A DNA stretch of 64,000 bases from contig NC_066333.1 in assembly GCF_022539315.1 (NCBI RefSeq), forward strand, positions 62,001 through 126,000, read 5' to 3'. A program made the translations under genes and the position numbers. The notes under the pieces were generated by a model that saw only the letters and a list, made by a program, of their open reading frames with translations, made no database searches and was not told the DNA's origin. Positions within the stretch are counted from its first letter, which is position 1. Each line of letters opens with the position of its first letter. The DNA comes from Serinus canaria. Lineage: Eukaryota; Chordata; Aves; Passeriformes; Fringillidae. Below are positions 1 to 47,105 of this stretch, one piece after another.

Positions 1-315
1 TTGAAAACAGCAGATTTCCTCCTTCAACTGCATTTCTCCAGACTCCCAAGGGCATCTGTCTCCACTAGCCAGAATAGAGTTTGATGAGTAGCTCTGTCCT
101 CGGTTTCTATTACCTCTATGTCCAGCCACAGAGACCTGCCCCTTCCACAAAATTTTGTGTGACTGAAGCTCTTATGGCCCAACATGATACACTCAAGAGA
201 ACATCCTGTGGTCAGAGCTGGAGGAAAGAGGGCTGCATGCCACACTAGCACTGACCCTCAGCCTCTGCCCTGTGGCACATGCCACCAGCCACAGGCCTAC
301 CCCCACAGGTGCTAC
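1..315 (-). other. FER1L4 intron, incomplete
   Basis: Intron downstream of the exon at 316-401. No C2F-type exon or transmembrane segment is recognisable here, so the 3' end of the gene lies outside the window. No repeat was recognised. Confidence 0.6.
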
Positions 316-33771
<33,456 letters not shown>

Positions 33772-34889
33772 GGAGCTCGTGGTGAGCCCTGCTGCCTCTC
33801 GCTCAGCCATGCACCACCCAGAGTGACTCAGCTCCAACTCACCCAGCCAGTCTGGCCAGACACTCCACACCCCAGTGGCCCATGGGTCAGGCAGCCCCTG
33901 CTGAGGGACACAGGGAGGAGGGGGAAGCCCTGACTGTACTGCCTCCCTCCGTCCACCCATGGCACCAGGCTGAGACCCCCCAAAATGCACCTCTGCTGGC
34001 TGAGAGAGCCCTGGACCACGGGGGACCCCCGGGGAGCACTGCAGGAAATGGCAGGAGAAGTGAAGCCATCACATGGCCATTCTTCAGCTGGTGCTTGGAA
34101 GGACACAGGCTGCTGAATTCAGAACTGAGACACCAGCTGCAAATACAGAGCCTGGCTCTGCTTTCAGCCCTAGCCCTGCACCTTCCCCAGAACAAAATCA
34201 CAGGTCCTGTGGCTAAAACCCTCCAAAACAAACAGAGCAAGGGTGGGAAAGGCAGCTCAGATTGTGAGGGTTGGGCTCCTCTGACATGAGGAAACGGCAC
34301 CTGCTCAGCAGCCTCCTGAGCAGGGGCCTGAGGTCCTACTCAGTGGAGGTAGGATGCCAGAGCACTTTGGGACAGCAGTTGCACCCTAGCTGCCAGATTT
34401 CTGCAGGGCAGAGACAAGCATCAAAATCCACAGGCAGTGGGACAGGAGCTTCAGCTGCTCCGCAGCATGCTGGCTACCTCACAAGGAGGGGTAGGAGGGA
34501 GAGCTGGGGCACATGGTGGCAAGAAGCTGGCTGTGCTCCCTGCTGCAGCCCCCGGGCCTAATTCAGCTCATCCTATCTACTCGAGAGCTAATAGAGATGC
34601 CAGAGTTCTTTCAAAGCACAAATTCAGACCAGATTAAAGCAATCGAAAAATCATAAGCTGAGCAAATTTTGGGGGGCATTTCTTCTTCCTGAGGGTCTGC
34701 TTCTCCTTCTCAGCACCCAGCACCATGTGTGCTAATGTCTTTACAAAGAATTTGATGAGTGAGGGTGTGGGTGTTAGCTTGAAATGGGTCTTAATGTCTC
34801 TACTAACTTTGGGGAGTAGGTTTGTTGCAGACCCCAGACAATCTGGCTCCTGAAACAGACAAGTGGGTCTATACAAGCCTGACCTTCTG

Positions 34890-35128
34890 AACTTTGCTGT
34901 AAAATGACGGGTTCAAGGGGGGATATGTGGTAGGTGGTTCGGGAGGGTTGTACCTTCCTGGTACCTAAGCCAATGGGCAAAGGAAGAGGGCAATATGCAG
35001 CTGGGAGTTTAGGATGAAAGGAGGCTGCAGCATGCAAATTCTTGAGAGAGAAAAGTGGACTCTCCCTTTATTCAAATAAAGTTTCAGGACTCTTCTGTCT
35101 CCTCTGTGGACACTGGCTTTTCATAGCA
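34890..35128 (+). mobile_element. ERV LTR, family G copy 2, partial
   Basis: Shares 'gtacctaagccaatgggcaaa', 'ggatgaaaggaggctgca' and 'ataaagtttcaggactcttc' with copies 1 and 3. The left part is missing or too diverged, and the right end 'cttttcatagca' is degenerate. Confidence 0.65.
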
Positions 35129-35710
35129 TGATTTTCCATAGACCTCCATCCACACGTGCTATACAGAGTGCTTTGCAGCAGGCCAGAATGGCTTATTCAG
35201 CTCTACTAACACCAAGAAGTGAATCATACCTGTGTAATGCCAGTTGCTTCAAAGCAAGACCTGCAGATATTTCCTTTATTCCCCTTTTGCACAAGCACTT
35301 CCTGGACCACCTGAAAAGCACTGCTGGGGGTGGTGGAAGCATGCTGTTGTAAGAGGATGCAGCTTTACCACTGTCCTAGCTACAGGAGTATTCTACGCCC
35401 CTCTCACTCCTGGTGAACTGTTGATGATGGATCATTTGCAGGAGCTGCCCAGTGCACACCCGACCCCTCAGGCCTATAAGCAGGGTGTTAAATAAGGAAA
35501 GGCAAACCCTGCAACACAGGGCAGAGTTCCTTTTTCTTCACACCAATGACTCAGCTGTGTTGACTCCCACCGAGGAAGCACCAGCACAGTCACACCCAGC
35601 CTGAGGGGTCATCTCTTCTAATGGGCCATACAAGACTCAAAGGGACAGCAGAATGGGCAGCTGCAATACTTTAACTATCAAGGACTCTCAAAATATCCCA
35701 TGACTCACAG

Positions 35711-36232
35711 TGTTACCTCACGAATTGTGAAAGTTTCTGCCGTGAGGGAGGTACTGAACATCCCCACCTGAACCTGAAAGAAATGAGAGGGATGTGTCTT
35801 TACAAACTATGGTCCTGTTTGTAGATAAGGGCAGATATGGGTAGGTGAAAAAAACAATTCTAGAGGAATTCCACCAATTGACACTGTTGCTCGCCCAAGG
35901 CTTTGCTAAATTCTTGGACTTAGAGAAACAGAACAGAGATACAAAGAAAAGAAGGGTGGAGGCTTGGGGTTGTGTGGTGTGCACGTTGGAAGGGGGTCTG
36001 TATTAGGCCATTAGGGAAGTCTGTACTTCTCAAGTACCTCAGCCAGTGGGGAAAGAGAGAAGAAAAATTGGCTGGGAAATTAGGATAAAAAGGAGGCTGC
36101 ATCCTCCATCATTTGGAGAGACCTTATGGAAAATGCCCCATGGTCTCCCCCTTCATTCATGAGTAAAGCTACAGGACTCCTGTGTTTCCTTTTCGGACAT
36201 AAACCTCTGGCGTTGTGGAATAATTTTCCTAA
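35711..36232 (+). mobile_element. ERV LTR, family G copy 3
   Basis: The longest copy: it may start TGTTACC and ends TTTTCCTAACA. Contains 'attagggaagtctgtacttc', 'agccagtggggaaagagaga' and 'aggataaaaaggaggctgc'. No matching target duplication was found, so the left edge is a guess. Confidence 0.65.
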
Positions 36233-36412
36233 CAAATGAGTATATAAAATCTTTAGGCCTGGGGACTTCTGGCACCACCTCTTGATAGATTTGGAGGAGA
36301 ACCAGAACTTCAACAGGACTTGTACCATCACCCTGACCAACAGGGTGCCAGGTTGTATTCAGTCGTTGTGGGTTAAAACCAGTTTTCTCTGTATCATTGT
36401 ATTTATCGTAAT

Positions 36413-36971
36413 TGAAATAAACAGGGCAGGAGATCTTTCTCCTTTTTAATGCCTTTATTAAAAGTGATCGGCTCAAGGTTGGGAGGCTTGACAGGTCCGC
36501 AGTCTCGCCGTCGTCGCTCCCAGGAGTGGCAAGAGGAGGAGGAAAATGCAGCTTTGTCCACTAGCAGGCAGAGCTGGGGGTCCTGTCCTCACAAGAGCAG
36601 TGGGGATACTCCACTAGTTTTGCTTTTTGGATTTGCTGTCCAGGGTACTGGCCCCAGCTTAGGTCCTCTTTGGCTGGGCCGAGAGGCAACAAAGGTTCTC
36701 AGCATCTCGGCAGGCTCTGTACCTTTTTCCTCATGTCCAGACATCACCTCAATCTCCTAATTCTGTGTTGGCTCGTTGTTTTAGGGGTCCTTTCCTGGGT
36801 TTGGTGGGGGGTCCTCTCTCGTTGTATCCTGGCTCCGAGGTTATTTCGCATGTCCTCCGATGTCCCCTCCTTTCACTGGCTGAGAAGGGCCATCCACCTG
36901 GCCCAGGCAGGGCGGTACTTGACAAAAAGGGGAATTCTCAACAATAGAGAGTTAACGACCGACTCTTAACA
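36413..36971 (-). mobile_element. Solo LTR in reverse orientation with 6-bp target duplication
   Basis: Read on the minus strand it starts TGTTAAGAGTC and ends TTTATTTCA, 559 bases, with an AATAAA signal near its 3' end. Flanks are CGTAAT (36407-36412) and GGTAAT (36972-36977), a 6-bp duplication with one difference. A different family from the G copies. Confidence 0.65.
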
Positions 36972-39191
36972 GGTAATTCCAACATGAAGTTAACAAAGAA
37001 CGCTGCCAGCAACTAGCTCCCAGCTCAACTTGTAACTCTGCAACCTTTTTCTAAAAAATGGTTAAACCCTTTTTTTTACTCATAACAGTAATCACTTTAA
37101 GAAATTTCAACTCTGACCTGTAATCTCTCTTAAGGTTGTTGAGGGTTCATTTCACACACCAGTTGATTTTCCAACCAGCACGACCATGCAACAACAAAAC
37201 ATAGCAGACTTGACAGCATTTGGCACCACTTTTGTGAGCCCAAGTAAGTGAGATCATCAGTTTAAAACAGACAGAAAGCTCAATGTGCTGACCCCACATC
37301 CAGTCATCGGTAGAGTGGAGTGAGGAGTGCAACTTGGGCAGTTTAATGAGACATCCACACCATCAAATTATGCTGCTGCCGAGTGGATCCAGTACTTGCT
37401 CAAAGCTGGTCAGAAGTCAGAACCTCCCTATTGAGTTTCTGTGGCTTCCTCAAACACCTGGAGCAGTATCATCACTGCACCCACCTGAAGACAGTGCCTC
37501 ATTTTTAGCAAAACTATCCCCTGTGTATTTTAGACCTCAAGGAGGGCCATTAACCCAAGCAGTCATCCAGGGAAAAAAGGCATTATCTCCCACTGCCTGC
37601 TGGGTACTGTGGCATAGCCTGGCATGAAATTTCCCCAGTATTTATTGCCACATGTCCAGGAAGCAAAAGAAACCCTCCCCACTGAGCTCCTACATGCAAT
37701 AGCTTTTGATTTTTTCAAAGCCCTGAGGCTGAAATACCTTTGGGGATCACAAGTGTAAAAGTGCTTGTTTAATCTTGGCAAGGGTAAAAAGACTTCTGGG
37801 GTGTTCCCTGTGCTCACTGGGAAGATAAATCAAGCCAGTGACTGGGGAACACAGAGAGCATCCACAGCACATTGTCCTGAGGAAAATGACCTGACCTCTC
37901 CTCTAACTCGACAGCCATACCATCAATCTGCATTCCAGCTACACCTAGGGCAGCAGACCTACCATCCTCCCACAAAGTGCCCAGCAGCTGTCTGCACTTC
38001 CTGTAAAACCTGGAGCTCCAAGGAGAGTAAAAGACAGAAAACAGGCAAAATTCTGCCATCCCAGGTCAGTAGCTTCTAAATTTAGCTTCCCATGGCTTTT
38101 CACATGGGCCATGCAGCTCTTCTTCCTAAGTTACAATTACAGGACTTGTTTCCTTTTTCTTGCTCACATTTCAGCCACTTACCTGTGGGTAAAGAGCATC
38201 CCCTTCAAAATCTGGTCTGCTCCCACAGTGGGAAGAACTTCCCCAGACCCCACTCAGACCTGCCTCTACCACTTCTTGGCCTCTTCCTCCCCAAAACAGG
38301 AAAGGTGTCTTCTACCATAAATGAGTCCTCTCCCTGGAGATACCTCAGCTTGCTGCAGAACAGTGACTTCACTCCTTACAGGGCAGACACAGAGGACTCA
38401 CTCTCTTTTGCATGGGAGCTGGCAGAGTTTAAGGAGCAGCAAAATGGGCTTCAAAATACACACACAAAAGAACCCAGCCTTAGGTTTCTTGTATGTATAA
38501 CAGAGAAGGAGAGCTCTATCTACAGGCTGTGAACAGCTGAAAACACAAATGAAGGATGTTCTCAACCAAAAGAGCAGTTTCTCAGAGATGACTTGGCAGT
38601 TTTCCTCCCTCTCTTCCACAGCTGTAACACATTTCAGTTTAGACAGCCACTCAAGATGAGAGCTTGCTTGGTTTCCTTCAAGACTAAGTCTTGAAGTGCA
38701 TGACTTAGTGCAAGAAGTGCAAGAAAATGGGGTGCTGCAGGTTAGGTGTCAAGAAAGACAGTCCAGCTTTCTCTAGAGGAAGCTGGCTGCTGTTTATGTA
38801 ACCCGAGAGAACATAACATGGTCCAAATAGGTTTGAATAAAAAACTAGAGTAGCTTCATCTTGGCTCAGCAGTGGTCCTGACCCCCCAGCCCTTCAAGCA
38901 CAAGATATGTAATGGTAGACGATGGGGTGCAGCTTCCTCCGTCATACATTAGCAGCTAGAGCACTGAGCACAGCGAACAGCAGAGGGCAAACAGGGGTGT
39001 GGCACGTCTCTGAGGGTGTGGCACATCAGTTTGTGAGGCAGTTCGCACAGGGAGGGCAAGCAGGCAGGGTTGAAGGATTTTCCTGCTAGTAAGGTGTACT
39101 GTGTATTGTTTGCGGTGTTTCTGTTGGTTGGTAGGTTTTAGGATTCTGGGAGTAATGATTTTTATGCAATTGAAAACTGTAGTAAGTTAAA

Positions 39192-40199
39192 GTGTATGTA
39201 ACCAGATGGAACCCTCCAAAAAAGGATGCACCTGTCCAGACCCATTCCTGTGCAGACTGTTTGAGCTTATTTCAGGGGTTTCAGGGGGCGTTGCGGAAGA
39301 AATCTGCCTGTTCACGGTGTGAACAGGTGAAGGATCTCCTTTCGCTGGTGGCTCAGCTTAGAGAGGAGGTTGAAAGACTAAGGACTATCAGGGAAAGTGA
39401 AAGGGAAATAGACTGATGGAGTTCTGCCCTTCCATCCTTGAGAGAGGCCCACCAAGAGACAGAAGACTCCCATGCCTCTGTCAGACAACAGAAGGACACC
39501 TGGTAGATGAACGGGAATGGAAATGGGCCCCTTCCTGGGGAGGTAATAATAAAAATTCCTCCAGACCCCCATCCCTTAAACAGGTGCCATTTCAGAATAG
39601 GCATGAGCCCCTGGATCTGGAGAGTTAGATAGATGATTTAGAAGAAAATTATCTGCCCAGTGAGCCTCCCAATTATGATTCATCTGTAAGACAGATCACT
39701 GCCTCTAATATCAAAAAGAAAATAAGGGTAATTGTAGTGGGTGATTCCCTTCTGAGGGGAACAGAGGGCCCCATATGTTGACTGGACCCACCCCACACAG
39801 AGAGGTCTGCTGGCTCCCTGGGGCTTGGGTACGGGATATCAGTGAGACTGCCTGGGCTGATTATTACCCACTGCTGATACTCCAGGCTGGCAGTGATGAG
39901 ATTGAAAAGAGGAGTGTCAGGACAATTAAAAGAGACTTTTGGGCACTGGGACAAGTGGGTGATAGACAGGGGTGCAGGTAGTCTTTTCCTCAGTCCCTTT
40001 GGTGGCTGAGAAAAATGGTGAGAGGAATAGGAGAGCTCACATTATCAAGTGGCTCAAGGGTTGTTGTCATTGGCAGAATTTAGGATTCTTTGATCATGGG
40101 GCAACTTTTACAACACCTGGCCTGCTGGAACCAGATGGGCTCCATCTCTCTGTTAAGTACAGAAGGCTTTTAGCTCATGAACTCATGAGAGGGCTTTAA
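39192..40199 (+). pseudogene. CR1 ORF1 remnant (zinc-knuckle, coiled coil and esterase region)
   Basis: The first part has paired cysteines (CADC, then CSRC) and a short coiled coil (LREEVERLRTIRESE). The second part holds GDSLLRGTEG (SGNH-hydrolase block I) and, in another frame, FFDHGATFTTPGLL and DGLHLS near the C-terminal catalytic block. This esterase-like domain is a known feature of CR1 ORF1. The frame is broken several times. Confidence 0.8.
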
Positions 40200-40206
40200 A
40201 CTAGGT

Positions 40207-42290
40207 TTGAAGGGGAAAGGGGATGCAGCTGGGCTGTCTGGAAGCAGGCCCAAGGGTGGTAAGCCTGAGTTAGGGGCGAAATCAGCCGCCCAGCTGAGGT
40301 GCATGGATACCAGTGCACACAGCATGGGTAACAAACAAGAAGAGCTGGAGGCCATGGTCCATCAGCAGAACTATGATGTAATTGCCATCACAGAAACGAC
40401 GTGGTGGGATGACTCACATGGCTGGAGCACTGCACTGGATGGGTACGAGCTCTTCAGGAGAGACAGGAAAGGGAGAAGAGGTGGAGGGGTGGCCCTTTAT
40501 ATTAGGGAGGGTTTTGTTGCCATCGGTATTGAAACTAATGATGATGAAGTTGAAAGCCTATGGGTGAGAATTAGGGAGAAGGCCAACACGGCTGACATCC
40601 TCCTGGGAGTCTGTTATCGTCCACCCAACCAGGAAGAAGTGGACAACTTATTCTATAAACAGCTAGAGTTTCAGGTTCATCAGTCCTGGTTCCTGTAGGA
40701 GACTTCAACTGGCCCGACATCTGCTGGGAACTTAATACAGCTGAAAAAAGGCAGCCCAGGAAATTTTTAGAGTTTGTGGAGGACTTTTTGTCGCAGCCAG
40801 TGGGTGAGCCCACTGGGGAGGGACTATGTTAGATCTGCTGTTTGCAAATAGAGGTGGGCTGGGGGGAGATGTGGTGGTTGGAGGCCACTTGGGGCACAGT
40901 AATCATGAAATTATAGAATTCTAGATATTTGGTGAAATCAGGAGGAACACCAATAAGACTTTTACACTGTTCTTCCAGAGGACAGGCTTTGGCCTATTTA
41001 GGAGACTTATTCAGAGTTCCTTGGGAAGCAGCCCTTAAAAAGAAAGGACTTCCGGAAAAGTGGGTGTGCTTTGAAACAGGGATCTTAAGGGCACAGGAAC
41101 AGACTGTCCCTATGTGCCGAAAGACAAGTCAACGAGGCAAATGTCCAGCCTGGATGGGCAAGGAAATTTTGGAGGAGCTTAGGAATGAAAAGAAGATGTA
41201 TCATCTTTGGAAGGAGGGTCAGGTCTCTCAGGAAGTATTTAAGGGGGCTGTTAGAGCATGTAGGAAAAAATTGGAGAGGCCAAAGGTCAGTTTGAACTTA
41301 AAATGGCAACTTCTGTAAAGGATAATAAAAAATGTTTTTACAAATATATCCATTGTAAAAGGAAGGGTAAGACTAACCTTTGTTCTTTATTAGATGAGGA
41401 AGCGAACTTAGTAACTGCAGACTAAGAGAAGGCAGAAGTGCTTAACGCCTTCTTTGTCTCAGTTTTTAGTGAGAAGACACCTTGCCTTCAGGACAACTGT
41501 CCTCTTGGGTTGGTTGATGATATCAGGGGGCAGAATGGTCCCCCCATTATTTAAGAGGAGGCAGTCAGAGAACTGCTGAGCTGCTTGGATAGTCATAAAT
41601 CCATGGAACAAAATGGGATCCATCCCAGGTGATTAGAGAGCTGGCAGATGATCTTGCCAAACTGCTCTCCATCATTTACCAGCAGTCCTGGCTCACTGGT
41701 GAGGTTCCAGATGACTGGAAGCTGGCCAATGTGACACCCATTCACAACAAGGGTGGGAAGGAGGATCCTGGTAATTATAGGCCAGTCAGGCTGACCTCAG
41801 TATCCTGTAAGGTAATGGAACAGTTTATATTGAGTGTCATCATGCAGCACTTACAGGACTGCACGGGTACCAGACCCAGCCAGCAGGGGTTTAGGAGGGG
41901 TAGGTCATGTTTGACCAACCTGGTCTCCTTTAATGACCAGGTGACCCTCCTGGTGCATGCAGGAAAGGCTGTGGATGTTGATGTGTACCTGGACTTCAGC
42001 AAGGTCTTTGGCACTGTCTCCCACAGCATACTCCTGGTAAAGCTGCAGCCCAGGGCTGGGACAGGAGCATTCTTTGCTGTGTTCAGAACTAGCAGGATGG
42101 CCAGCCCAGAGAGTGCTGGTGAGCAGGGCTGCATCCAGCTGGCAGCCAGGCACCAGGGGTGTCTCTCAGGGCTCTGTGCTGGGGCCAGCTCTGTTCAATA
42201 TTTTTATTGACAACATGGATGAGGGTATTCAGTCTCTCATTAGTAAACCTGCAGACGACTCTAAGCTGGGAGCTGGGAGTGTATGTCCAT
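40207..42290 (+). pseudogene. CR1 ORF2 remnant (endonuclease and reverse transcriptase)
   Basis: Endonuclease: VIAITETTWWDDSHGW, then RDRKGRRGGGVALYI and LLGVCYRPPN. Reverse transcriptase: WKLANVTPIHNKGGKEDPGN, YRPVRLTS and DVYLDFSKVFGTV. The catalytic FADD box reads PADD here (about 42250). At least three frame changes separate the pieces. Confidence 0.85.
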
Positions 42291-43488
42291 CTGTTGGAAG
42301 GTAGGATGGCTCTGCAGAGAGACCTGGAATGGTTGGATGGATGGGCAGACTCCAATTGGGTGAAGTTTAATAAATTCAAGTGCCCAGTCCTGCATTTTGG
42401 CCACAATAACCCCCTGCAATGCTACAGGCTGGGGATGGTGTGGCTGGACAGTGCCTAGGCAGAAAGGAACCTGGGGGTGCTGGTCAACAGCCCGCTGGAC
42501 ATGAGCCAGCAGTGTGCCCTGGTGGCCAAGAAGGCCAATGGCTCCTGGCCTGGATCAGGAATGGTATGGCCAGCAGGAGCAGGGAGGTCATTCTTCCCCT
42601 GTACTTGGCACTGGTGAGGCCCCACCTTGAGTTCTGGCTCTTCAGTTTGGGAAAGATGTTGAGACACTCAAGCGTGTCCAGAGGAGGCAATGAGGCTGGA
42701 GAGGGGCTGGGAACACAAACCTGTGAGGAACCACTGAGGGAGATAGGGGTGTTCAGCCTGGAGAAAAGGAGACTCAGGTGACCTTATCACTCTCCACAAC
42801 TTCCTGAAAGGTGGTTGTAGCCAGGTGGGGTTGGTCTCTTTCTCCAGGCAACAACTGACAGAACTAGAGGACACAGTCTCAAGCCATGCCAAGGGAAATA
42901 CAGGTTGGAAATTAGGAAACCTAAGTTTTTTACAGAAAGAGTGATAAAGTTCTAGAATGGCCTGCCTGGGGAGGTGGTGTAGTTACCATCCCTGGATGTG
43001 TTTAAAAAAAACTGGATGTGGCACTCGGTGCCAGGGTTTAGTTCAGGTGTTGGGGCTGAGTTGGACTCGATGATCTTGAAGATCTCTTCCAACCTAGTCA
43101 TTCTGTGAATTCAACAAAGTTCTGCCTTCACTCAAGCTTGTAACTTAAGTTTCAGGGCCTGGATCACAGATGCAGTCTCCCAATGTATTCTCACCATCTT
43201 CTGGTTTATCGGGTAGAACACACAAATTCTTTTGCTTCCTTAACTTCACAGTAAAGGAACATCTTATCTTGCTGCAGGAAAGGGCTGTGGGGATTCAGCA
43301 GTCTTAGTGATTAAAGGGGAACAAAATTAACAATGATGGACAACTGGCTCTGCTTTTTTTTTTGATCTCACTAAACCTAGGCTCACTGAGATACTGAAAC
43401 ACCACCATCCACATTGCTGGAAAACAAAGGGAAAAGTCCAGGAAGGAAATAAGAGTCCAGACAAGCTATCAAAGTCAAAGTAGAATAT

Positions 43489-43494
43489 TTATTT
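43489..43494 (-). promoter_or_regulatory. Candidate polyadenylation signal of CPNE1
   Basis: AATAAA on the minus strand about 1 kb downstream of the CPNE1 stop codon. A reasonable 3' UTR length, but chosen only by sequence. Confidence 0.3.
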
Positions 43495-44506
43495 ATGTAA
43501 CTGAAAGTGCTGACACTTCTAGTACAATGACAAGCCCAAATTTCTTTACCTCTACTTGGAAATGAACTATCTTCCTCAAAACATTTGTGCTTCGCTATCA
43601 TGTGCCTGTTCTACAGTTCCCAGATGATGTAATGCACACTTCACACTACTGAGGTGACACCTCCTTGGAGTTCCACAGATAAGTTACTTCTTCATTTCGT
43701 AACCTGTGTGATATAAAGAATTCACTCAAAGCATCCTCATTTCAGTATTTCCAACTGCAGGATTTTTAAAGTCACATTAATGTGACTCATTAATCTCACT
43801 CCAATCCCATTAATTAATGATTAATTCTCATTTAACCCCCATAAATAAGCAAAGTGCAGTGTTCTTGAACTATAACAATGGCTTCAAGCAGGAGTTCATC
43901 ACAGAAAGAAATTTTGCTAATAGAAAAATGTGATTAAAAAGAACACAAAAAGGTATGTTCGCTGAAACATAAAAAAAAAATATTAGCACTTTATGAAGAC
44001 CTGATTGGCACTTTAGGAAGGACCTCAGGCATCCAACCAACAGTCTTTGGTCACGTCTATTTCAAAGGCAGCTTGATAAAAGACACCTATCGAGGAGCAC
44101 ATGGTAAGTGTCATTATAACAAACACAGGTGTAACACTTCTACCACCAGGCTCAGCACTAGAGCAGCTCATTTCAGAGGCCTACCCTGATAGCGAGTAGC
44201 AGATGGGCTGTGTCAAGCAACTATGTGCGGTGTGATGTATCACAAACTGTCGCTGTTGCAAGGTAGAAAACCAACAAGGTCAATCTTTCTGTGACAAAAA
44301 CTTCCAGCGCTTGGAGGTTTTTCTGTATTTACATTTCTTCCAATAGAAATCTTTGAAAGATCAAAGACTGAGCGCAAGCAGGTGAAAGAAGTGGTGTGAC
44401 TCGTGCAATCTCAAGGCACTAAGCATCCATAGAGTGTAAGGGAAAGTGTGGCTGCAGGCAGCTCTCCTTCTCCCCAGTGCTACAGGTAGCCAGGGCTAGC
44501 CTGAAT

Positions 44507-44623
44507 CTACATCACCTTGATTTCTGGCAGTTTCAGGGGGGGCCACTCCTGCCATTCATTGTATGACACTAGCTGCTTGGGCACTTCAGCCAGAACCACC
44601 TGGGGAAGTGCTTCCTGGGGAGC
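44507..44623 (-). pseudogene. CPNE1: CPNE1 exon 15, terminal, frame intact
   Basis: Encodes APQEALPQVVLAEVPKQLVS, then WPPLKLPEIKVM and TAG (44507-44509). 39 codons, acceptor TTTTCAG. It matches the CPNE1 C-terminus (LAEVPTQLVSYF). The expected Phe after VSY is missing. Confidence is for the homology. Confidence 0.9.
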
Positions 44624-45345
44624 CTGAAAAGAGAATGGGGAGAATAAATCAGAAATACCACAAAGAAGCAATTTTGTAGCCCAGCGAAACAGTCTCTTAG
44701 AGAATTTGGAACACCTGCCCTGCTCATTCTGTTTTAAGAATTGCTTGCTACAGCTTTAGGAGCACTTTCAGCGAGCACTTCAGTCTCAGTGAGCGCTGCT
44801 GATGAAAACCACTTGTTCTCACTTCAACCTCAGACTCACATAGCCTTTATGTGGCCCCAGTCTGAGTGAAAAACTGCCCCAGCCATTAGCAATGTCTCTC
44901 ATTTTGGGTTTTCATTTGAATCACTCAAGGCAATTGACCATGCAAAATGCACGAACACCAATGCCAACAGTGGAAGTCAGGGAGCTGGTGAGTGACTGGA
45001 CTGCTTTCAACAGCAGGGAAGACTGACCTCAACTTCAATCACTCATGGGCCTCAACATCAGAGACTGACAGTATGATCTCAGTTCTTTGCCTAAATGTTT
45101 GTATCACAGGACAGAGAACATCCCCTTTAATCCTGCAATAGCCAAGAGATAGTATGTGAAATCAATTATACAATGAAGGCTCTCAAGAACAGCGAGACAC
45201 AGCTTTGAACCCAAGCCAACATCTCAACTCTCACTGGAAAGAAGCAGCACAGGCATGCCCTCTGAGCATGCAGCTCACTGCCTTGTCAAGACCATGGTCA
45301 TTTTTAGGATGCATATATCCTGGCAATGGCACTCTTCTGAATTTA

Positions 45346-45627
<282 letters not shown>

Positions 45628-47105
45628 CTGAAAAACATGAGAAAGCATACAGTTAGGTCTTTCAACACCAGAGCTCACGTAACTGAAGGCAGATAGAGCA
45701 CTCCCTAATGCTAAGAAAGAAATCAAATGTTGCTGGGCATAAGACAAAACCAGAACATTAAAGAAACTTATGTTCCTTCACATTTTTTCCTATGCCTAAT
45801 GATTTTCATTGTGCACTTCCAATATTCTCTGTACAAGAAAAAAGAGAATGGATTAAGTTCAATTTATAAAAAACAGTTACATCAATTGGCAAAAAGTACT
45901 AGAGACAAAAAGTATTACTAAATAAACATAGCTGCATACAAAATTCACTGATAGGTGCTGTTTTACTGACTGGCATTCAGAAAGGCTAGAGATATTTAAA
46001 ATCCCTGCAGTATAACTCAAAACACCTTGGTTGTTTTTTTATGAATAATTTAATTCAGGTGTGTCTAATTAGAAGTATTAGAAATCTCAAAACACAGCAG
46101 TGATAGATAACATGAAGGGAAGAATGGCTTTTCCAGAAAGAAAGGAGCACCTCAAACCAATGCCTTAGTGTGGTAAAGCGTTTAAAATTTCTATAGTTTT
46201 CCAGAAGCTGAAGTTTAGTACCTGGTTCTGAAATGAGCAACTGCTGTTTTATGGCAGCCATTTACAGACTTAAAAGGAGGCAAACACAATGAAAATTGCA
46301 AGAAACGGATCTCCTTAGCCCAAGTGCCTCACAGCATGGGAAATGTATTTGATAGACATACACACATTAAGTAGCACCAAAAATACTGACACAGCTCGGT
46401 GATAAAACAAGTAGCACAGTATACGTCAAAATTCTTTCTGATTGGTCTGTCAGAATGAAATCAGCTAAAATCTATCAGTACATTCAAGTCTTAAGCAAAA
46501 CAAATCAAGTTTTAAAGAAATGAAGTAAAATTTTAACAGCAACCATGGCCACAGCAGCACACAAACGAGCCCATGACCACAGAGAAGCACAGATGCTCTG
46601 TAATCAGCACACGGATTGAACAGCTCTCAGACTCCATGCCACTATGGTGGGACAGAGTCAAGCCCTTTGGTAGCTTCTTAGAGGTTTTTTCTCAACATTC
46701 TTGAGAGCAAAATTGTTCAGCACAAAACTCTATTCTATGCGCATGCCCTACAGGTGACAGAGCTTGGTAAGAGAGATTAGAGCGAGGCAACTGCTGCCTT
46801 AGTCCAACTGAACAGCCAACACAGCTACCCTGTACAATGCAACAGTAAGTACAGTGCCAGCAAACGGGGAGAGAAATAAATATCCCTTGAGCAATGAAAC
46901 TAATGTGTCTACCCAGTATAGGTTCATATCAGTATGTACCAAGAGAGCATCGACATGGTCTCTGTAGGCTTACAACAGACAACCAAACTTGTGATTCAAA
47001 GGAAGGAAGATAACATTAATTTATTATTCCATTCTTTTCAACCATCAACTTGGAAAACAGAAACATCAACCCAAAGCAGATCCACAGTAAAGACTTTGCA
47101 CTTAC

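Larger units (their letters stand above)
38970..43112 (+). mobile_element. Nearly full-length CR1 LINE, decayed
   Basis: About 4.1 kb. GC-rich 5' region with 'cagggagggcaagcaggcag', ORF1 remnants (39192 to about 40200), ORF2 endonuclease (from 40207) and reverse transcriptase (41629 to about 42290), and a CR1 3' end with 'gatgatcttgaagatctcttccaa' and a final ATTCTGTGAATTC. Both ORFs contain stops and frameshifts, so it cannot move by itself. Confidence 0.9.
33772..43488. other. Intergenic interval between FER1L4 and CPNE1
   Basis: Holds three sister LTRs, one reverse LTR and a long CR1, all annotated separately. The stretches 33772-34600, 35130-35700 and 36980-38950 show no gene or named repeat to me. 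The FER1L4 promoter should lie in the first few hundred bases. Confidence 0.5.

Noticed and set aside
1..315. C2F or transmembrane exon of the ferlin
   Set aside because: Searched for the strand after NIKPR and for a hydrophobic anchor on the minus strand; none present.
36413..36971. A gene or intact provirus here
   Set aside because: TG/CA ends, a polyadenylation signal and a 6-bp flank pair show a solo LTR, with no coding capacity.
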